Origin: Rosa chinensis
Lineage: Eukaryota; Streptophyta; Magnoliopsida; Rosales; Rosaceae
Length of the DNA: 64,000 nt
Reading direction: 5' to 3'
Assembly (NCBI RefSeq): GCF_002994745.2
Contig: NC_037093.1
Coordinates: forward strand, 19,479,555-19,543,554
Positions 1 through 11,093 of this stretch are shown here, in pieces. The notes under the pieces are model-generated. The model was not told the DNA's origin. It saw nothing but the letters and a program-made list of their open reading frames with translations, and made no database searches. Position numbers and translations under genes: made by a program. How positions within the stretch are numbered: position 1 is the first letter of the stretch; each line of letters starts with the position of its first letter.

Positions 1-42
1 TTCAGAAAAAGAAAGGGTTACTGAAACTAAGGGTGGCTTCAC

Positions 43-3000
43 CTTGGAAACTCAATCAGATCTCGCAAAGGGCGGACCATAGTTCTCCTCAGGTATCTGT
101 ATTTTGGACGGAGGACATCTGTATTGTATCGGAGCAGCATGGGGAAATCAGCTATCATCTCACCCAATGTGCTAACGTGTATGCCAAGTGATCGAAAATA
201 TTTTACATTAACCTCAAGCTTGTGCACAATGTTGCATCCCAAGAGCTCTGGTCCCAAAGCTATAACCTTTCCAATATCTCTGTCACTAACTCCAGCTTTG
301 GTAATCAAGAATATCACCTGTATGACCAGTAACATGTTACAACATCTAAACTGTAAATTGTACTCTCATCTATTTCAAACTGAACCTGGATATTAAATAG
401 TTGTGCGGGAATTGCTACAGTCCAACCAGAGCTATCAATTTCAATCTGCCCGCAAGGGCACATACAGATTTTCAAACTAATATCACACAAAGTAAGCCTC
501 CTATTAACCATGCAAGACACATCTTTGAAGCACACATCAGTAATTATAATAATCACTGTTTGTAGCTGAATGACTTCAAATCGACTGGAACTTTAAAATA
601 AAATGAGATAATAGATATTTTGATGATAGTAACTTCTAAGGTAACTCTATCCATTAACAGGGAATTGAACAAAGCATTAGTCTCCCCCTCACCCCAACAC
701 ACACACAAACAACCCTGAAAAAAGAAGAAAGACTAAAAACAGCCAACACACAAAATTACAGAAACTAAGAAAAGATATACAATAGCAACTGTACTGCGAC
801 TATATACAACAGTCAATTAAACAATTTGCACAAGTGATCATAGTCAAATAAGATACTTGATGAGATGGTGCCAAAGAGCAATTGCACTGTGCCTATAAGT
901 CAACTTAGAATGTAGGTCAGGTCACTCAATCCAAAAACCTGATTTTCTTTATTTTTTTTATCTTTAGACCTGGTGAATTAACTTATGCACATACGAGAAT
1001 CAAAACTGCACTTCTACCCTCGGTCTAATCAGCTCACTACAGCATGAAGACAAATACACACACACACACACACACCTATATACATATATTTGTACATGCC
1101 ATGGTGAGCTTTTAGGAAAGGTGGGGTATGTGTTGATAGTTTAAATAACTTGATGAGGCTATGAGCTTAAAGAAAAAGAATAACAATAACTTGAATAGGA
1201 AAATAACTTACCACTGGCCGAATTTTCTTGTATAGACTGTATGTAAGCAACGGAGGAAACTTTACAAGCATTTTTCCTATGGCATCATCTCGAATGCCTA
1301 TGTCCTGAAAAAATTTTACCTACAAGATGGTACAAATAGACATCAATATCATCAAATGAAGCATGATAACATGATATGCAAACATTTTGGGTTTGTGGGT
1401 GCGTATTATATATATGGATGAAGTTTGGAACAACTGCATCAGTGCATTAGGTATGTGAACATGAATAATTATGAGAACTAATTAGGCTAGTTGAGACCGG
1501 AGAGAACACAAAATACCTAAGAAGAACTAAGCTAGATTGCTGAAGTTGTTTTTATGATAGGTTTGCAGCAACATCAAAATTAAAGCACATGAATATCTGG
1601 CATACCTTTGGCACAATGGTCTTCTCCAAATCAGCACAGAAAAGAATCGGTTTAATGGTAAGCATCCTCCTCATACCATCTCTGGTAATTCCAAGGTAAT
1701 ACAAATACTTAGCTAGGGGCTTCCATCTTTCCTCTATTCCACAACCCATCAGCTGGGGCCTAAATGCTAGTAATTTGCCAACATCCTCAGTACTAAGGCC
1801 AAATTCCTTCAAATAGTTCACCTGGATAAAGAAGAGCAGCATCTCATTAGATATTATGCACAATCGGTATCAAATTAACTACACATTCTCCTAAATTAAA
1901 GCCTAAAACCCATATCTGTTGATTCTGTTCATGATACTGTCAAATAGCATGATAACTATATGATTCCAACCAAAAGTCAGAGTAAGGGAGTGTCAGCTAC
2001 CTTTTGGTTCATCTCATCTAGAGTATAGTAGCCAAGTACCCTGGGATAGTCAAAGACCATTGTGCCAAAATCCTTGTCATTGATTCCCATATCCAAGTAA
2101 AACCCCACACGAGCCATCACTTCCTCCAAACTGTAGGACAAGAGTTGCGGACATCTGCTCATGACAGTCCCCATCCAATCCCTCCTAACTCCATTTCTCT
2201 CCAAATACTCAACAATCTCATCCAATTCCTCATCGCTGCGCTCCAGAAAACAATCCCCACCTTTCACCAGCGCAACCCCTATAAACCTCCCCTTAACATG
2301 AATCGACTTCAACCACTCGGCACGGCGTCTAATTGACCCCAGGTCTCCCTTTGACATACAAATGAGCTTCCCAATTTGGGGATACGAAAGTGAATTATGC
2401 TTCAACCACCTATTCACCATGAAATCAATCCAAACCAGTTGCGGACAAATTAAAGTCTCAAATTCCACCTATGAATTCTATAGCTTTCTAGCACACCAGC
2501 TATGCATTAATCATGGAATTCTAATAGAAAGTAGAGAGCATTTGATTACCTGATACAGGGCACAGCCTCGGAGTTTTCAATAACAGTCTTGGCGCGAAAA
2601 TTGAAAGTGGAATTGCAGAACTCCGGCGAGCGTTTCATGGCGGCGGCCTCGACCATGACGTAATCAATGAAGTCGGTCAAGGTCTCCGTCAAATTGGTGG
2701 CGTAGGTGATGCCGAATTTTCCTTTCGTCCTCATAGCCTCCTTGAACATTTCCTTGGTGACCTTCCGGCGAATCTCCAGAGCCCGCATTATCATGCGGTG
2801 TTCGTCGTCGTCGTCGCGGAGCGGCGTCGGGGAGGAGGAGTCGCCGGAGATGGAGCCGGGGAACTGAGGAGTGCGCTTGGGGAGGAGAGAGAGCTCGAAG
2901 GCTTTGTTCTCCGGAGGGAGCTGGCGGCGGTGCTGGGGGTCGTTAGGGTTAGGGTTAGGGTGGCGGGAGAGACGGTGGAGGAGGAGAGCGGTGGACTTGG

Positions 3001-3196
3001 AGTTGTGCTTGCGGAGAGTGAGGTCTGGGGGTTCGTCATGATGAGAGTGATGACGTGGCGTTTCGTTGAGACAGGAGATGGTGGCGGCGGTGGAGGTGGT
3101 TGGGCGGAGGTGAATGTGAAGGTGGTGGTGGTGGTGGAGTGGAGTGAGTTGAGCGAGTGAGGAAGACAACGCCACCATGGTTTTGCTGGACTTCAA
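43..3196 (-). CDS. MTERF2: Plastid mTERF-family protein, MTERF2/EMB2219-like (3' end outside window)
   Basis: Organellar transcription termination factor family protein; these helical-repeat proteins bind nucleic acid in plastids or mitochondria. Five exons on the minus strand join in frame at GT/AG borders: 3196-2550, 2409-2001, 1821-1606, 1319-1212 and 317-43. The first start gives MKSSKTMVALSSSL; the internal ATG at 3178 is an equally good start. The N-terminus is rich in Ser, Pro and His, as expected of a transit peptide. Exons 2-5 hold successive mTERF repeats, each a helix pair with a proline-bearing turn, such as MSRCPQLLSYSLEEV, VFDYPRVLGYYTLDE and MIADFPMLLRYN. The last visible exon ends LRDLIEFPR at a splice donor, so the C-terminal part lies left of position 1. 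The order and wording of the motifs match remembered Arabidopsis EMB2219 (AT2G21710), an embryo-essential plastid mTERF. No frameshift or stop is seen. Family assignment is firm; the orthologue symbol is an inference. Confidence 0.9.
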
Positions 3197-4204
3197 AGAG
3201 CTCTCAATCCATTATCCACTAGATTGGACGAGGGAAACTCTTTTTGTTTGGCTACTATTTTTATTAAATTCCATTTTTGCCCTCACCTCGGTCTTCCCGC
3301 CGGTTGGAAAAGGACTACTCCACCTCCGGCAAAGAAACTATTCGGTGGAGTAGCGGTTCTTCTGTACAGTCGTTGTGTCACGTGTGTGGTATCGAGAGGC
3401 CAATTAAGGATGAGTAGGGAACATTTTCGGAATTTCACATTACAATTACAATGACAGTATATGGCCATATGGTTTTAAATAGAGGATTTCGATTGGTTGA
3501 CGCACCATACCAAGTGGTATGGCGACCGCACTGAGACTCTCTCAGTAAAGACAACCTGAGTCGTTGGGAGTTGGGGTATGATTGCAAGAGAGCTAGTCTA
3601 CAATTGCATTGAGCTAGTCCATTACTATCAAAAGATTAAAACTAGAGACATTAATGCATCGTAACATTTCCCATATTTTGAGTTACTTGTGGTGTCATTA
3701 CTGTGAAAAATATAATGAACGTCAGCTTTTCTATCTTATGTTGAAAACTTGTGATGCTTGTTGGGAACTCAAATTGCTTTTTTTTTTTTTATCGTCTCTT
3801 TTGTTCTTGTTCTAGATTTTTCTGTATCAAATTTGAAGCAAACAAGACGAAGAAGACGAGGAAGAAAACCAAGGATGAAAAAGCACACCAAGAGCATCAA
3901 GTATGTGCCACGAGGCCCGCGAGCCTCAACAAAGATCAAACACACAACTCCAGGCTGTTCAACCTGGTCTCCTCTGATGGATGGGATTATAAAGATGGAA
4001 GACATGAATGAATACGATAGCCTAGTCTCCAAATTCTTCGGTTCTCGAAGAACTAAAAACCAGAAGACTCACATAGCCTCAGAAAAATGTTAATCTACAT
4101 AGATAACTATTTTTGTTGTCCCATATATGAGCTCATGTGGCATGGCTGTATCTAGGATCAACAATCATTTATGTCAATGTTTATTTAATCCCACAATATC
4201 TATA
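3197..4204. other. Intergenic region upstream of the mTERF gene, with one unassigned ORF
   Basis: This stretch should hold the promoter and 5' leader of the leftward mTERF gene. A plus-strand ORF at 3758-4093 encodes about 111 residues, beginning with a hydrophobic segment followed by a very basic run (RRRRRGRKPRMKK). I do not recognise it and see no flanking exon, so I do not call it a gene. Confidence 0.3.
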
Positions 4205-4300
4205 AAAAGAACTTGTTATAGCAGGAAGCCTGTAGGTGGTATTCCTGCAGTAAGACTGATCCTCGTCATTCCGTTTTCATGACGGGGTAACCATGAACAT
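4205..4300 (+). other. Two adjacent perfect-stem hairpins, possible structured RNA
   Basis: GCAGGAA at 4221-4227 pairs with TTCCTGC at 4242-4248 (7 bp). Then 4261-4269 pairs with 4279-4287 over 9 bp including one U-G pair, around a 9-nt loop. Two stems in tandem within 70 bases recall small structured RNAs, but no canonical H/ACA, C/D or snRNA boxes are clear. Chance folding is possible. Confidence 0.15.
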
Positions 4301-4943
4301 ATATATTTTTTTCTTTAGCCGAAGAGAATAAACTTGCACTAACAAAAGCGTGTTGAGTAACTGGAGTTTTTACCTAGAAGATTGGGTTCATCGTGAAAGC
4401 GTGATGAGATTTGATTTGGTAGAATCAATAGCAACACAGTTTAAGCTGATTTTCTTCAATTTGATATGTATTCTTTTAGTTTTGTAGTGGTTATAATCGG
4501 CGTTTGTTTCTTTTTGTTTTGTATCCAGTGTTTTGCGTTTTGATTGGGTCCAGTTTGTGACGAGAAGATTGGGTTGAAAACAAGTAGAACAGGTGTGGTA
4601 TTTGATTGTATTTGTCTTTCTTTAATTGATTAGTTGAAAATTTTGCATTTTCTGAAAGGAGCTTCAAAGCACACATGCTCTGATTTTTGTTCTGGGTGTG
4701 TTTAATTTCATCGGTTTCTTTCATTTTTGAGCTGAATTGACAGAGAGTGGGGGTTGATTGGTTTGATTAGAGTTTGCTTATGAGGCATTTGTATTTGATT
4801 GCAGGTAGAGGTTCTGGGCGATTGGTTGGGCTGATTGGGAAAAGGTGAAGGTAATTTCTAGGCCAAATTTATCAAACTGATGCTATTGTTTCAAAAGTTA
4901 TGAACTCTTTAGTGTTGTTCCTCCTGCTAATAGCTTTGTAATT

Positions 4944-5067
4944 TTTTTTAATTGGACAAGAAAATATGATCTATTGTGATTTCTGCAATGCTTACCTATT
5001 GTGATTTTTTTAATTAGACAAGAAAATATGATCTATTGTGATTTCTGCTACGCTTACCTATTGTGAT
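4944..5067 (+). repeat. Tandem duplication, unit about 62 bp, two copies
   Basis: Two head-to-tail copies of a block containing GACAAGAAAATATGATCTAT and CTTACCTATTGTGAT, differing at only a few bases. The region is AT-rich and non-coding. Confidence 0.85.
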
Positions 5068-5205
5068 TTTTTATTTGTGCTTTTATTTATGCATGTTTAT
5101 ATGTTACCTTGAAAATGAAATATGACGAGATCTATAATGAAATTTTGGTATGGGAATTAGTGATTTTGATTGAGATCTTACGGTTTTGCAGTTTTCTAAG
5201 GTTGA

Positions 5206-5270
5206 ATTGCTCCCAAAAGGCTTGGAAATCTGGTTTCAATTGCTCGCAATAAGCTTGGAAATCTGGTTTC
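5206..5270 (+). repeat. Tandem duplication, unit about 32 bp, two copies
   Basis: Two adjacent copies of a block ending GCTTGGAAATCTGGTTTC, with a few differences in the first half (CCCAAAAGG versus CGCAATAAG). Confidence 0.8.
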
Positions 5271-7768
5271 TTTCACAGAAGGTATGACCTTCAGCAATAT
5301 CAGTTGCTCTGTTTTTATTTTCCTCCACTGCAATAGTGCATGTAAAATCCTTTTCTGAATTCAACCATGCTTTGTTCTTTATTTATTCAACTCATAAACT
5401 ATGGAGATATATCATTTGTGTTTATCTACTGGATATGTGGTTGTAAATAGCATCACGGTCTCAGAGTTTACTGCATGATTATTTTTATTTGTTGTAAATA
5501 GGATCATGGTCTGAAAGTTGCACAGTTGTCAAATAGGTATGCATGTCTGGAAATCGATGTCAAAAATAGGTATATAAAGGTAGCAATATCTCAGAGCAGT
5601 CAATTTCAAATAGTTTTTATATGTTTAGATCTTGTTTATAAGATGGCCTGCGATCAATCATAATTATATGTAATAACGGAGTTTTGTGTGTTGAAGGTCT
5701 TAATGTCAGTTGTTATGTGGCTATTGTCTATATGTGTGGTGTTTCACATTTTCTTGACTCATTGATTATTGTTCTTACTGTTTCTTTTTTCTTTATTTGT
5801 TTTTAGGCATTGAAAATGTAATTTTCTGTTTGTATGTAGTTCAGACTCCAAAGTTGCATATACTCAAGAACTTAGGAAAACCAGTTTTTTAAACTTCTTG
5901 ACGCAGAAGTTTGACAGTTTAAGGATTCTGCTCCAAGGTTAGCATTTTGTATATATGCTAAAGAGAGAATTGTTTTAGAGTTGTAATCTATAAAGGTCTT
6001 TTCTATTGCTCAGCTGAATAGTAAGTCATGTGAAGAAGAATTATATATCTTTTCATTCTTTTGGAATTAACTAAGAACAAATTTTGATGTAAGAGATATA
6101 CTTTTGTTTAATATACTCCATTCCATAGTAGTTAGAAATATTCAATTTGGCACTATGGCAAAGTATTGGTTAGAGTGCAGGCGTGTGTCATGTTAGGGAA
6201 CAAGAAGAGAGGGAAACAAATTTATAGAAACAGATTGGTTACAATGTTTCTCTTTTCAATGAGAAAAAAACAACTTAAATTTTCTTCATTAGTAAAGATT
6301 TAGTACAATGAAGCTGCAGAAGAACTAAAACACAAATAAGTACCAAAATTAATCAATGTATCAACTTTGTACTTCACAATGACTAAAAGTTTTGGTCCTT
6401 CCAAATTCTTATCAATTAAATTGTGAAATGATAGCTCATCAATAATATCAATCATGCTCTTTCCAACCAATTTTTTATCGTTTGTTCACTGGTTTGTTAA
6501 TCTGCATCTACTAATTAACTAAACTAAAAACCAGCTCTTCACTTTATTTATACCAGTAACATGCTTTTAAATAGTACCTTCTGCAGCCTTACCTTTCTGG
6601 CAAAAGCTGAAATCAATTGGGAAGCACGAACAAACAAGTGGTGACTCTGTATCCTCTACATCAAAGGTGAGTAAATTTGATTTCAACTAGAAATCATAAA
6701 ACTAAATGATTTTGTTGGTTTATCAACTTTCCATCAATTCTGGATCGATTTTGGAAAGTCATTGTTGTTAATAATCAAAAAGATTTTTAATTTTTTACTA
6801 ACAGTTATGATCAACCTTGCATCTTTTCAATTAATTTTAAACATAACAGTTATGATCAAATTTGCTTACAACTTCAATTTTTTATACGTTATTTATTAAC
6901 TTTGTATCAAATCTAGATTGCTATCAAAATTTGTGAATTCTGTTTAATGGCTGATACTTGGTATCAGTCCTTCAAATTTATGTTTTCTCATACCTGGTCT
7001 GAATTTTTCATCATTCATGTTCACAACTTTTAATTGATTACGAATTGCTTTGTTCAGTTGGAATATAGAGTGTGTTTTACAAAATATTAATGGAAGAGCT
7101 GGAGTCATTTGATTGGTAATATATGAAATTAACAGGGGAAGAAGGTAGATAAGATAACTTGGAGAAAAGGAAGAGGGGACGGAAAGCTGTCATGGTTTCG
7201 TTTTGATTGCGCACAACAATCGGTATTTTTTTTTCCCCAGAATCGCGACTCAATCTGTTGTGGGTATTTGTAATTTTTTTTTTCTCGAGTTTTTGGGTTT
7301 GCTCTGTTTTCATTTTTGGGATCATTGATTGTATGATCTTAATGTCTCTGTTGAAGGTCTGGGTGGCTGTGATCTTAATTTCAGAGCCAATTTGGACTCT
7401 GGAGCCTGGAATATCATCTGGGTTTTATCTGTTTTAGGTGTTTGGGGGTTTAATTTTGAGATAGAGCTTCATGATCTTCATAGTCTCTGCAAGTGTTTAG
7501 GGTATTGTAAGAAAATAAAATTTTTCAAAAAATTAGCATCAAAGAAATATAGATGAAATGGTATAGTACTCAATACATGTGTAGAAACATAGTTGCACGT
7601 CTTCTGTTACTAAAATTTGATATTTCATTTGGTTTCTGATTTAATTAAAACTGTGTTATTCATTCAAACAATATGCTATCAAATTCTCTGACTGTTTATT
7701 TCTATTTTTATATCAAACTGCAATTTCCAAATTCCTTCCTGTAGCTCTAACTCTGTTTTCTTTGTATT
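5271..7768. other. AT-rich non-coding stretch
   Basis: No ORF, RNA gene or element with clear ends is recognised. Short ORFs at 7077-7556 are compositionally biased and overlap on both strands. Confidence 0.5.
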
Positions 7769-7813
7769 AAAGTGACAGGCAATTAACCAAAAAAAAAAAA
7801 AAGTGACAGGCAA
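7769..7813 (+). mobile_element. Poly(A)-only retroinsertion with 14-bp target duplication
   Basis: AAAGTGACAGGCAA occurs at 7769-7782 and again at 7800-7813. Only TTAACC plus a run of A lies between. A long direct repeat around little more than a poly(A) tail is what an extremely 5'-truncated LINE or SINE insertion leaves behind. Confidence 0.75.
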
Positions 7814-8577
7814 GGTAAACATGGAACAACAACATCATCACCATCAGGAACTAAATCACAGCCTCGCAAACAGAAAAATGACTAAGCATAAATAACTATT
7901 GTTGTACAGCTATAACTGGAAGAACCAATGCCTCGAACCAGCTCCAACAACAACTCCAGCATTTTGCGCAGCTTTTGCTAACCAACTCCAACATTTTGAG
8001 CTGCTGAAACTGAAGCAATCAACTAGAGCATTTTGTACAGCGACAACTGGAGCAATCACTGTTTTGAACAAACTCCAGAAGGAGCTTTTTCCAAGTCTTA
8101 TAACTAAACCAGCTAGCTCTTTGAATATACTGCATGCAGCTGCCACTTTTACTATGTTAATAGCTCCAACTAATGCACCCAGCTTTTTTATACAGCTATC
8201 GTTTATGTAAAATGTATAATAACTCTTTCACTATTTCAATAATATGTAATTATTTCCCTTTTGTATTTTATCGTTCTAATTTATATACAAGAACAAATTC
8301 TGCAGCAAAGCGCGGGAAATATTTCTAGTTATCCATTGATCAATCACATACCCTAAATAGACACAACAATGAATTTGAAGTAGGCCAACTTCTCTAGAAC
8401 AAAGAGGGGTTTCAACTTTCCAGTAGGTCACAAAGGTACACATATAGCAGGTTGGCATTCAAAAATGCAAACTTAATGTTGAATATCATTCTGGTGGGGA
8501 AAAAAAGAAGACGACAAATTCAGCCATAGAAAATGGAAGGAATACAAGGTCCTTGATCCATAAGAATAAAAGTCCTA
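7814..8577. other. Non-coding stretch before the first Pack-MULE
   Basis: A 103-codon plus-strand ORF (7899-8210) consists of loose internal repeats of AACTCCA/GCATTTTG motifs and matches no family I know. I see no other supported feature. Confidence 0.4.
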
Positions 8578-9074
8578 AAATATTTTTAACAAATTACATA
8601 TAAGTTATTGACAAAAGATGACTTAACAAATACATCATTTAAAGATTGAATTAAATTAGTCTTACAAATAAGGACAATGTGTTCTCCACTTGTCACATGT
8701 CATGAGTTAATTTACTTTTTTACCCTTAACCAATTCTTTTGACTTCTAATCCATTTATATATAATGATTAAATCTTACAAATAAGAACAATTTGCTCTCC
8801 ACTTACCACATGTCATGAGTTAATTTATTTTTTTACCCTTAACTACTTTTTTTTTTTTTTAAGAATAATCTCCTTTATGTTATTTTTTTTCCTAAGAATA
8901 ATCCGTTTATATAACATTTTTTTCTTAGAATAATCCTTTTATGTTAACTTTTTATTTTATTTTTCTAAGAATAATCCGTTTATGTTATTATTATTATTTT
9001 TTTAGAATAATCCATTTTATGTTACTTCACAAAACTTCACTCTCCTACTACTCTCATCTCATCGCTTAATCCTG

Positions 9075-9545
9075 CTACTGCACCCATCCAATCCTGCTAC
9101 TACACTTGTTGCACTCATACTCGTCTAGATCTGCTACTGCACTTGTACTCATGTTCTGCTACTGCACTCGTTATCGTCTAATCCTGCTATTGTACTCATC
9201 CAATCCTGCTACTGCACTCGCTACACTCATACTTGTCCAGTTCTATTACTCGTGTTTTGCTACTGCACTCATCATCGTCCAATCCTGCTACTGCTCTCGC
9301 TGCACTCATACTCGTCTAGTTCTGCTACTGCACTTGTACTCGTGTTCTGCTATTGCACTCGTCATCGTCTAATCCTGCTATTGCCCTCGATGCACTCATA
9401 CTCGTTCGGTTCTGCCACTGCACTTATACACGTGTTCTGCTGCTGCACTCGTTATCTGCTACTGTACTCGCTGCAGTCATACTCGTCCAGTTCTGTTACT
9501 ACACTTGTACAATGTCTGCGTACAAGTGCAGGAGCAGTAGCAGTA
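9075..9545 (+). repeat. Minisatellite inside Pack-MULE A
   Basis: Irregular tandem units of about 20-27 bp built on CCTGCTACTGCACTCGT and CATCGTCCAATC variants. The apparent ORFs here (runs of Ser, Cys, Tyr, Leu in all frames) are products of the repeat, not genes. The same unit type occupies the same place in Pack-MULE B, so it is a property of the family. Confidence 0.9.
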
Positions 9546-9885
9546 GCAATTAGATTTGTCAATCCATGAATGAAATTGAAAGCATAGAAAATCACATTAT
9601 TTCCACAATAAGATTACCAACCAGTAGCAATTAGTCAAACCAGTGGCAATTACCAAACATCAAATCAATCACAATCATCATCAAAAACAAAAACCCTAAC
9701 TCTCCTATCAAAAACTGGTGTGAAGATCAAATCTTGCAATGGCTGCCCCAATTCACATATCTAGAATGTTTCAAACCTGAAATCGAAGGCACAGTGAGCA
9801 AACTATTCTTGCTTGAAGCTAAATTAAAATGGCTCAACCTAAACCATTTCATCTTTTCTTTTATTTCCATCCGCCACCATGCAGC

Positions 9886-10485
9886 TCTTTCACTACCCAA
9901 TTATCTCCTCAAGCCCTACATTTCCCTCCTATCTTTGGTCGGGCCGACCCGCCTTACCGTCCAATACGCCTACCGCTCTAACTCCCTCAACTTCCACAAC
10001 TCCGTCGGCTCCACCCTATCCGATTGGCAGAGCTCTTGCGCATTCTCGCTAGCAAGGTCGTCTTCTCCCAGGAGCAGCTTGCTCAAAAATCCTGAATCGT
10101 TGACCACGTCGCGTCAAAGGCCACAAGACCTCTGTTGACCTCGACCTCGTCCCCATCAAGAACCTCTCCTCCACCGAGGACAAGCCGACCTCTCCTCCCG
10201 CCACAGCCCTCACCATCGCCGACCTCTCCCCAGCGCCTATGCACTGGGCGTACTCCTAGGTCGTCACCGGTAAGGCTTACCTGAACTGCGAGGCCATTCC
10301 CAACGATGAATTAGAAGTGGCTTTCCATTCTGTGGAACTCTGGATCGCCGACCAGGCCGTTTTTCCCATCGGAAGCTCCCTTGGCGACTCAATCCACCGG
10401 AATTACGTTCCTCTCCTCCACCACAGGCTCCATATCGTCCGCGAGGTACAATTATCCGTTCACCACTGCCTAACAGTACTATACA
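9886..10485 (+). pseudogene. Captured arogenate/prephenate dehydratase (ADT) fragment
   Basis: GC-rich DNA unlike its surroundings encodes, in shifting frames, pieces matching plant ADT, the plastid enzyme converting arogenate to phenylalanine. Recognisable parts are a plastid-leader-like stretch (SVGSTLSDWQSSCA) and the start of the catalytic domain: [61 protein letters not shown]. Family members usually read [21 protein letters not shown] here. Several frame changes and in-frame stops (for example about 10136 and 10258) break it, and the rest of the enzyme is absent. It lies entirely within Pack-MULE A, so it was most likely captured from a host ADT gene. Confidence 0.75.
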
Positions 10486-10822
10486 TATCAAACCTCTATT
10501 TTGGGGTTACTCTATCCTACAGTGGCATCATTTTAATTTTAATGAAAAATTATTTCAATTTGTAATTACATATGAAACATCAGGGATTAAGCCTGCTTTA
10601 TTTTCTTTGGGCCTGGTCTCCTTGTCCTTATTTGTATAAAACTTACACAAGGTGGGTTTTCTGTTTTTTAATCTTTGGTTTGTTACTTATATGTAGTTTT
10701 CTAAAATATTTTCCCACAAGTTGAGGGTCTGGAAAATATTTCCCCGTCAAGACACTACACCCAAGATTGATACAAAATTACAATATTATCCCTCAACTAT
10801 TCCGAAACAGTTTTACACTTTC

Positions 10823-10825
<3 letters not shown>

Positions 10826-10858
<33 letters not shown>
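10826..10858 (+). repeat. (CT)n microsatellite
   Basis: About 16 uninterrupted CT units. Confidence 0.9.
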
Positions 10859-10860
<2 letters not shown>

Positions 10861-10976
10861 AATCCATGCTCTATCTCACTCTCTCGCAATTGATCAAGTG
10901 ACATCAAGAACTTATCTGCAAAAGCAAAAGTCATCATGTTAGTTCGGTGACCTAATGCAGCAATATAAAACGAAAC

Positions 10977-11060
10977 AATTATTGACCCTAAAAAAAATTT
11001 TCCTGACCCTCAAAAACTTTTTCCTGACCCTTAACAAATTTTTCATGAACCTCAAAAAAT
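10977..11060 (+). repeat. Left part of a split minisatellite (CTGACCCTCAAGAAAAATTT-like units)
   Basis: Units of about 20-25 bp, CTGACCCTCAAAAACTTTTT and variants. Related units resume at 14360-14770 on the other side of the copia element, so the element appears to have landed inside one array. Confidence 0.75.
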
Positions 11061-11093
11061 GTTGTTATCCAACAATTCTGAAAAACTTGTTCT

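Larger units (their letters stand above)
8578..10712. mobile_element. Pack-MULE A, non-autonomous Mutator-like element with exact 9-bp target duplication
   Basis: The element is 8587-10703. Its left end reads TAACAAATTACATATAAG. The reverse complement of its right end reads TAGAAAACTACATATAAG, and similarity continues inward to a shared ACAAATAAGGACA about 90 bp in. AAATATTTT flanks it at 8578-8586 and 10704-10712, a perfect 9-bp duplication as made by Mutator transposases. No transposase is encoded. Inside are a minisatellite (9075-9545) and a GC-rich host gene fragment (9886-10485). A second copy of the family is at 60795-63228. Confidence 0.92.

Noticed and set aside
2938..2962. Telomere-like (TTAGGG)3 run
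   Set aside because: It lies in the mTERF first exon and encodes an Asn-Pro repeat in the transit-peptide region; three units are too few for an interstitial telomere.
2791..3160. Long ORFs on both strands over the mTERF first exon
   Set aside because: They are alternative frames of the GC-rich first exon; the frame that splices onward is 3196-2550.
9106..9569. Several overlapping ORFs rich in Ser, Cys, Tyr and Leu
   Set aside because: They are translations of the Pack-MULE minisatellite; similar ORFs at 61101-61723 have the same origin.
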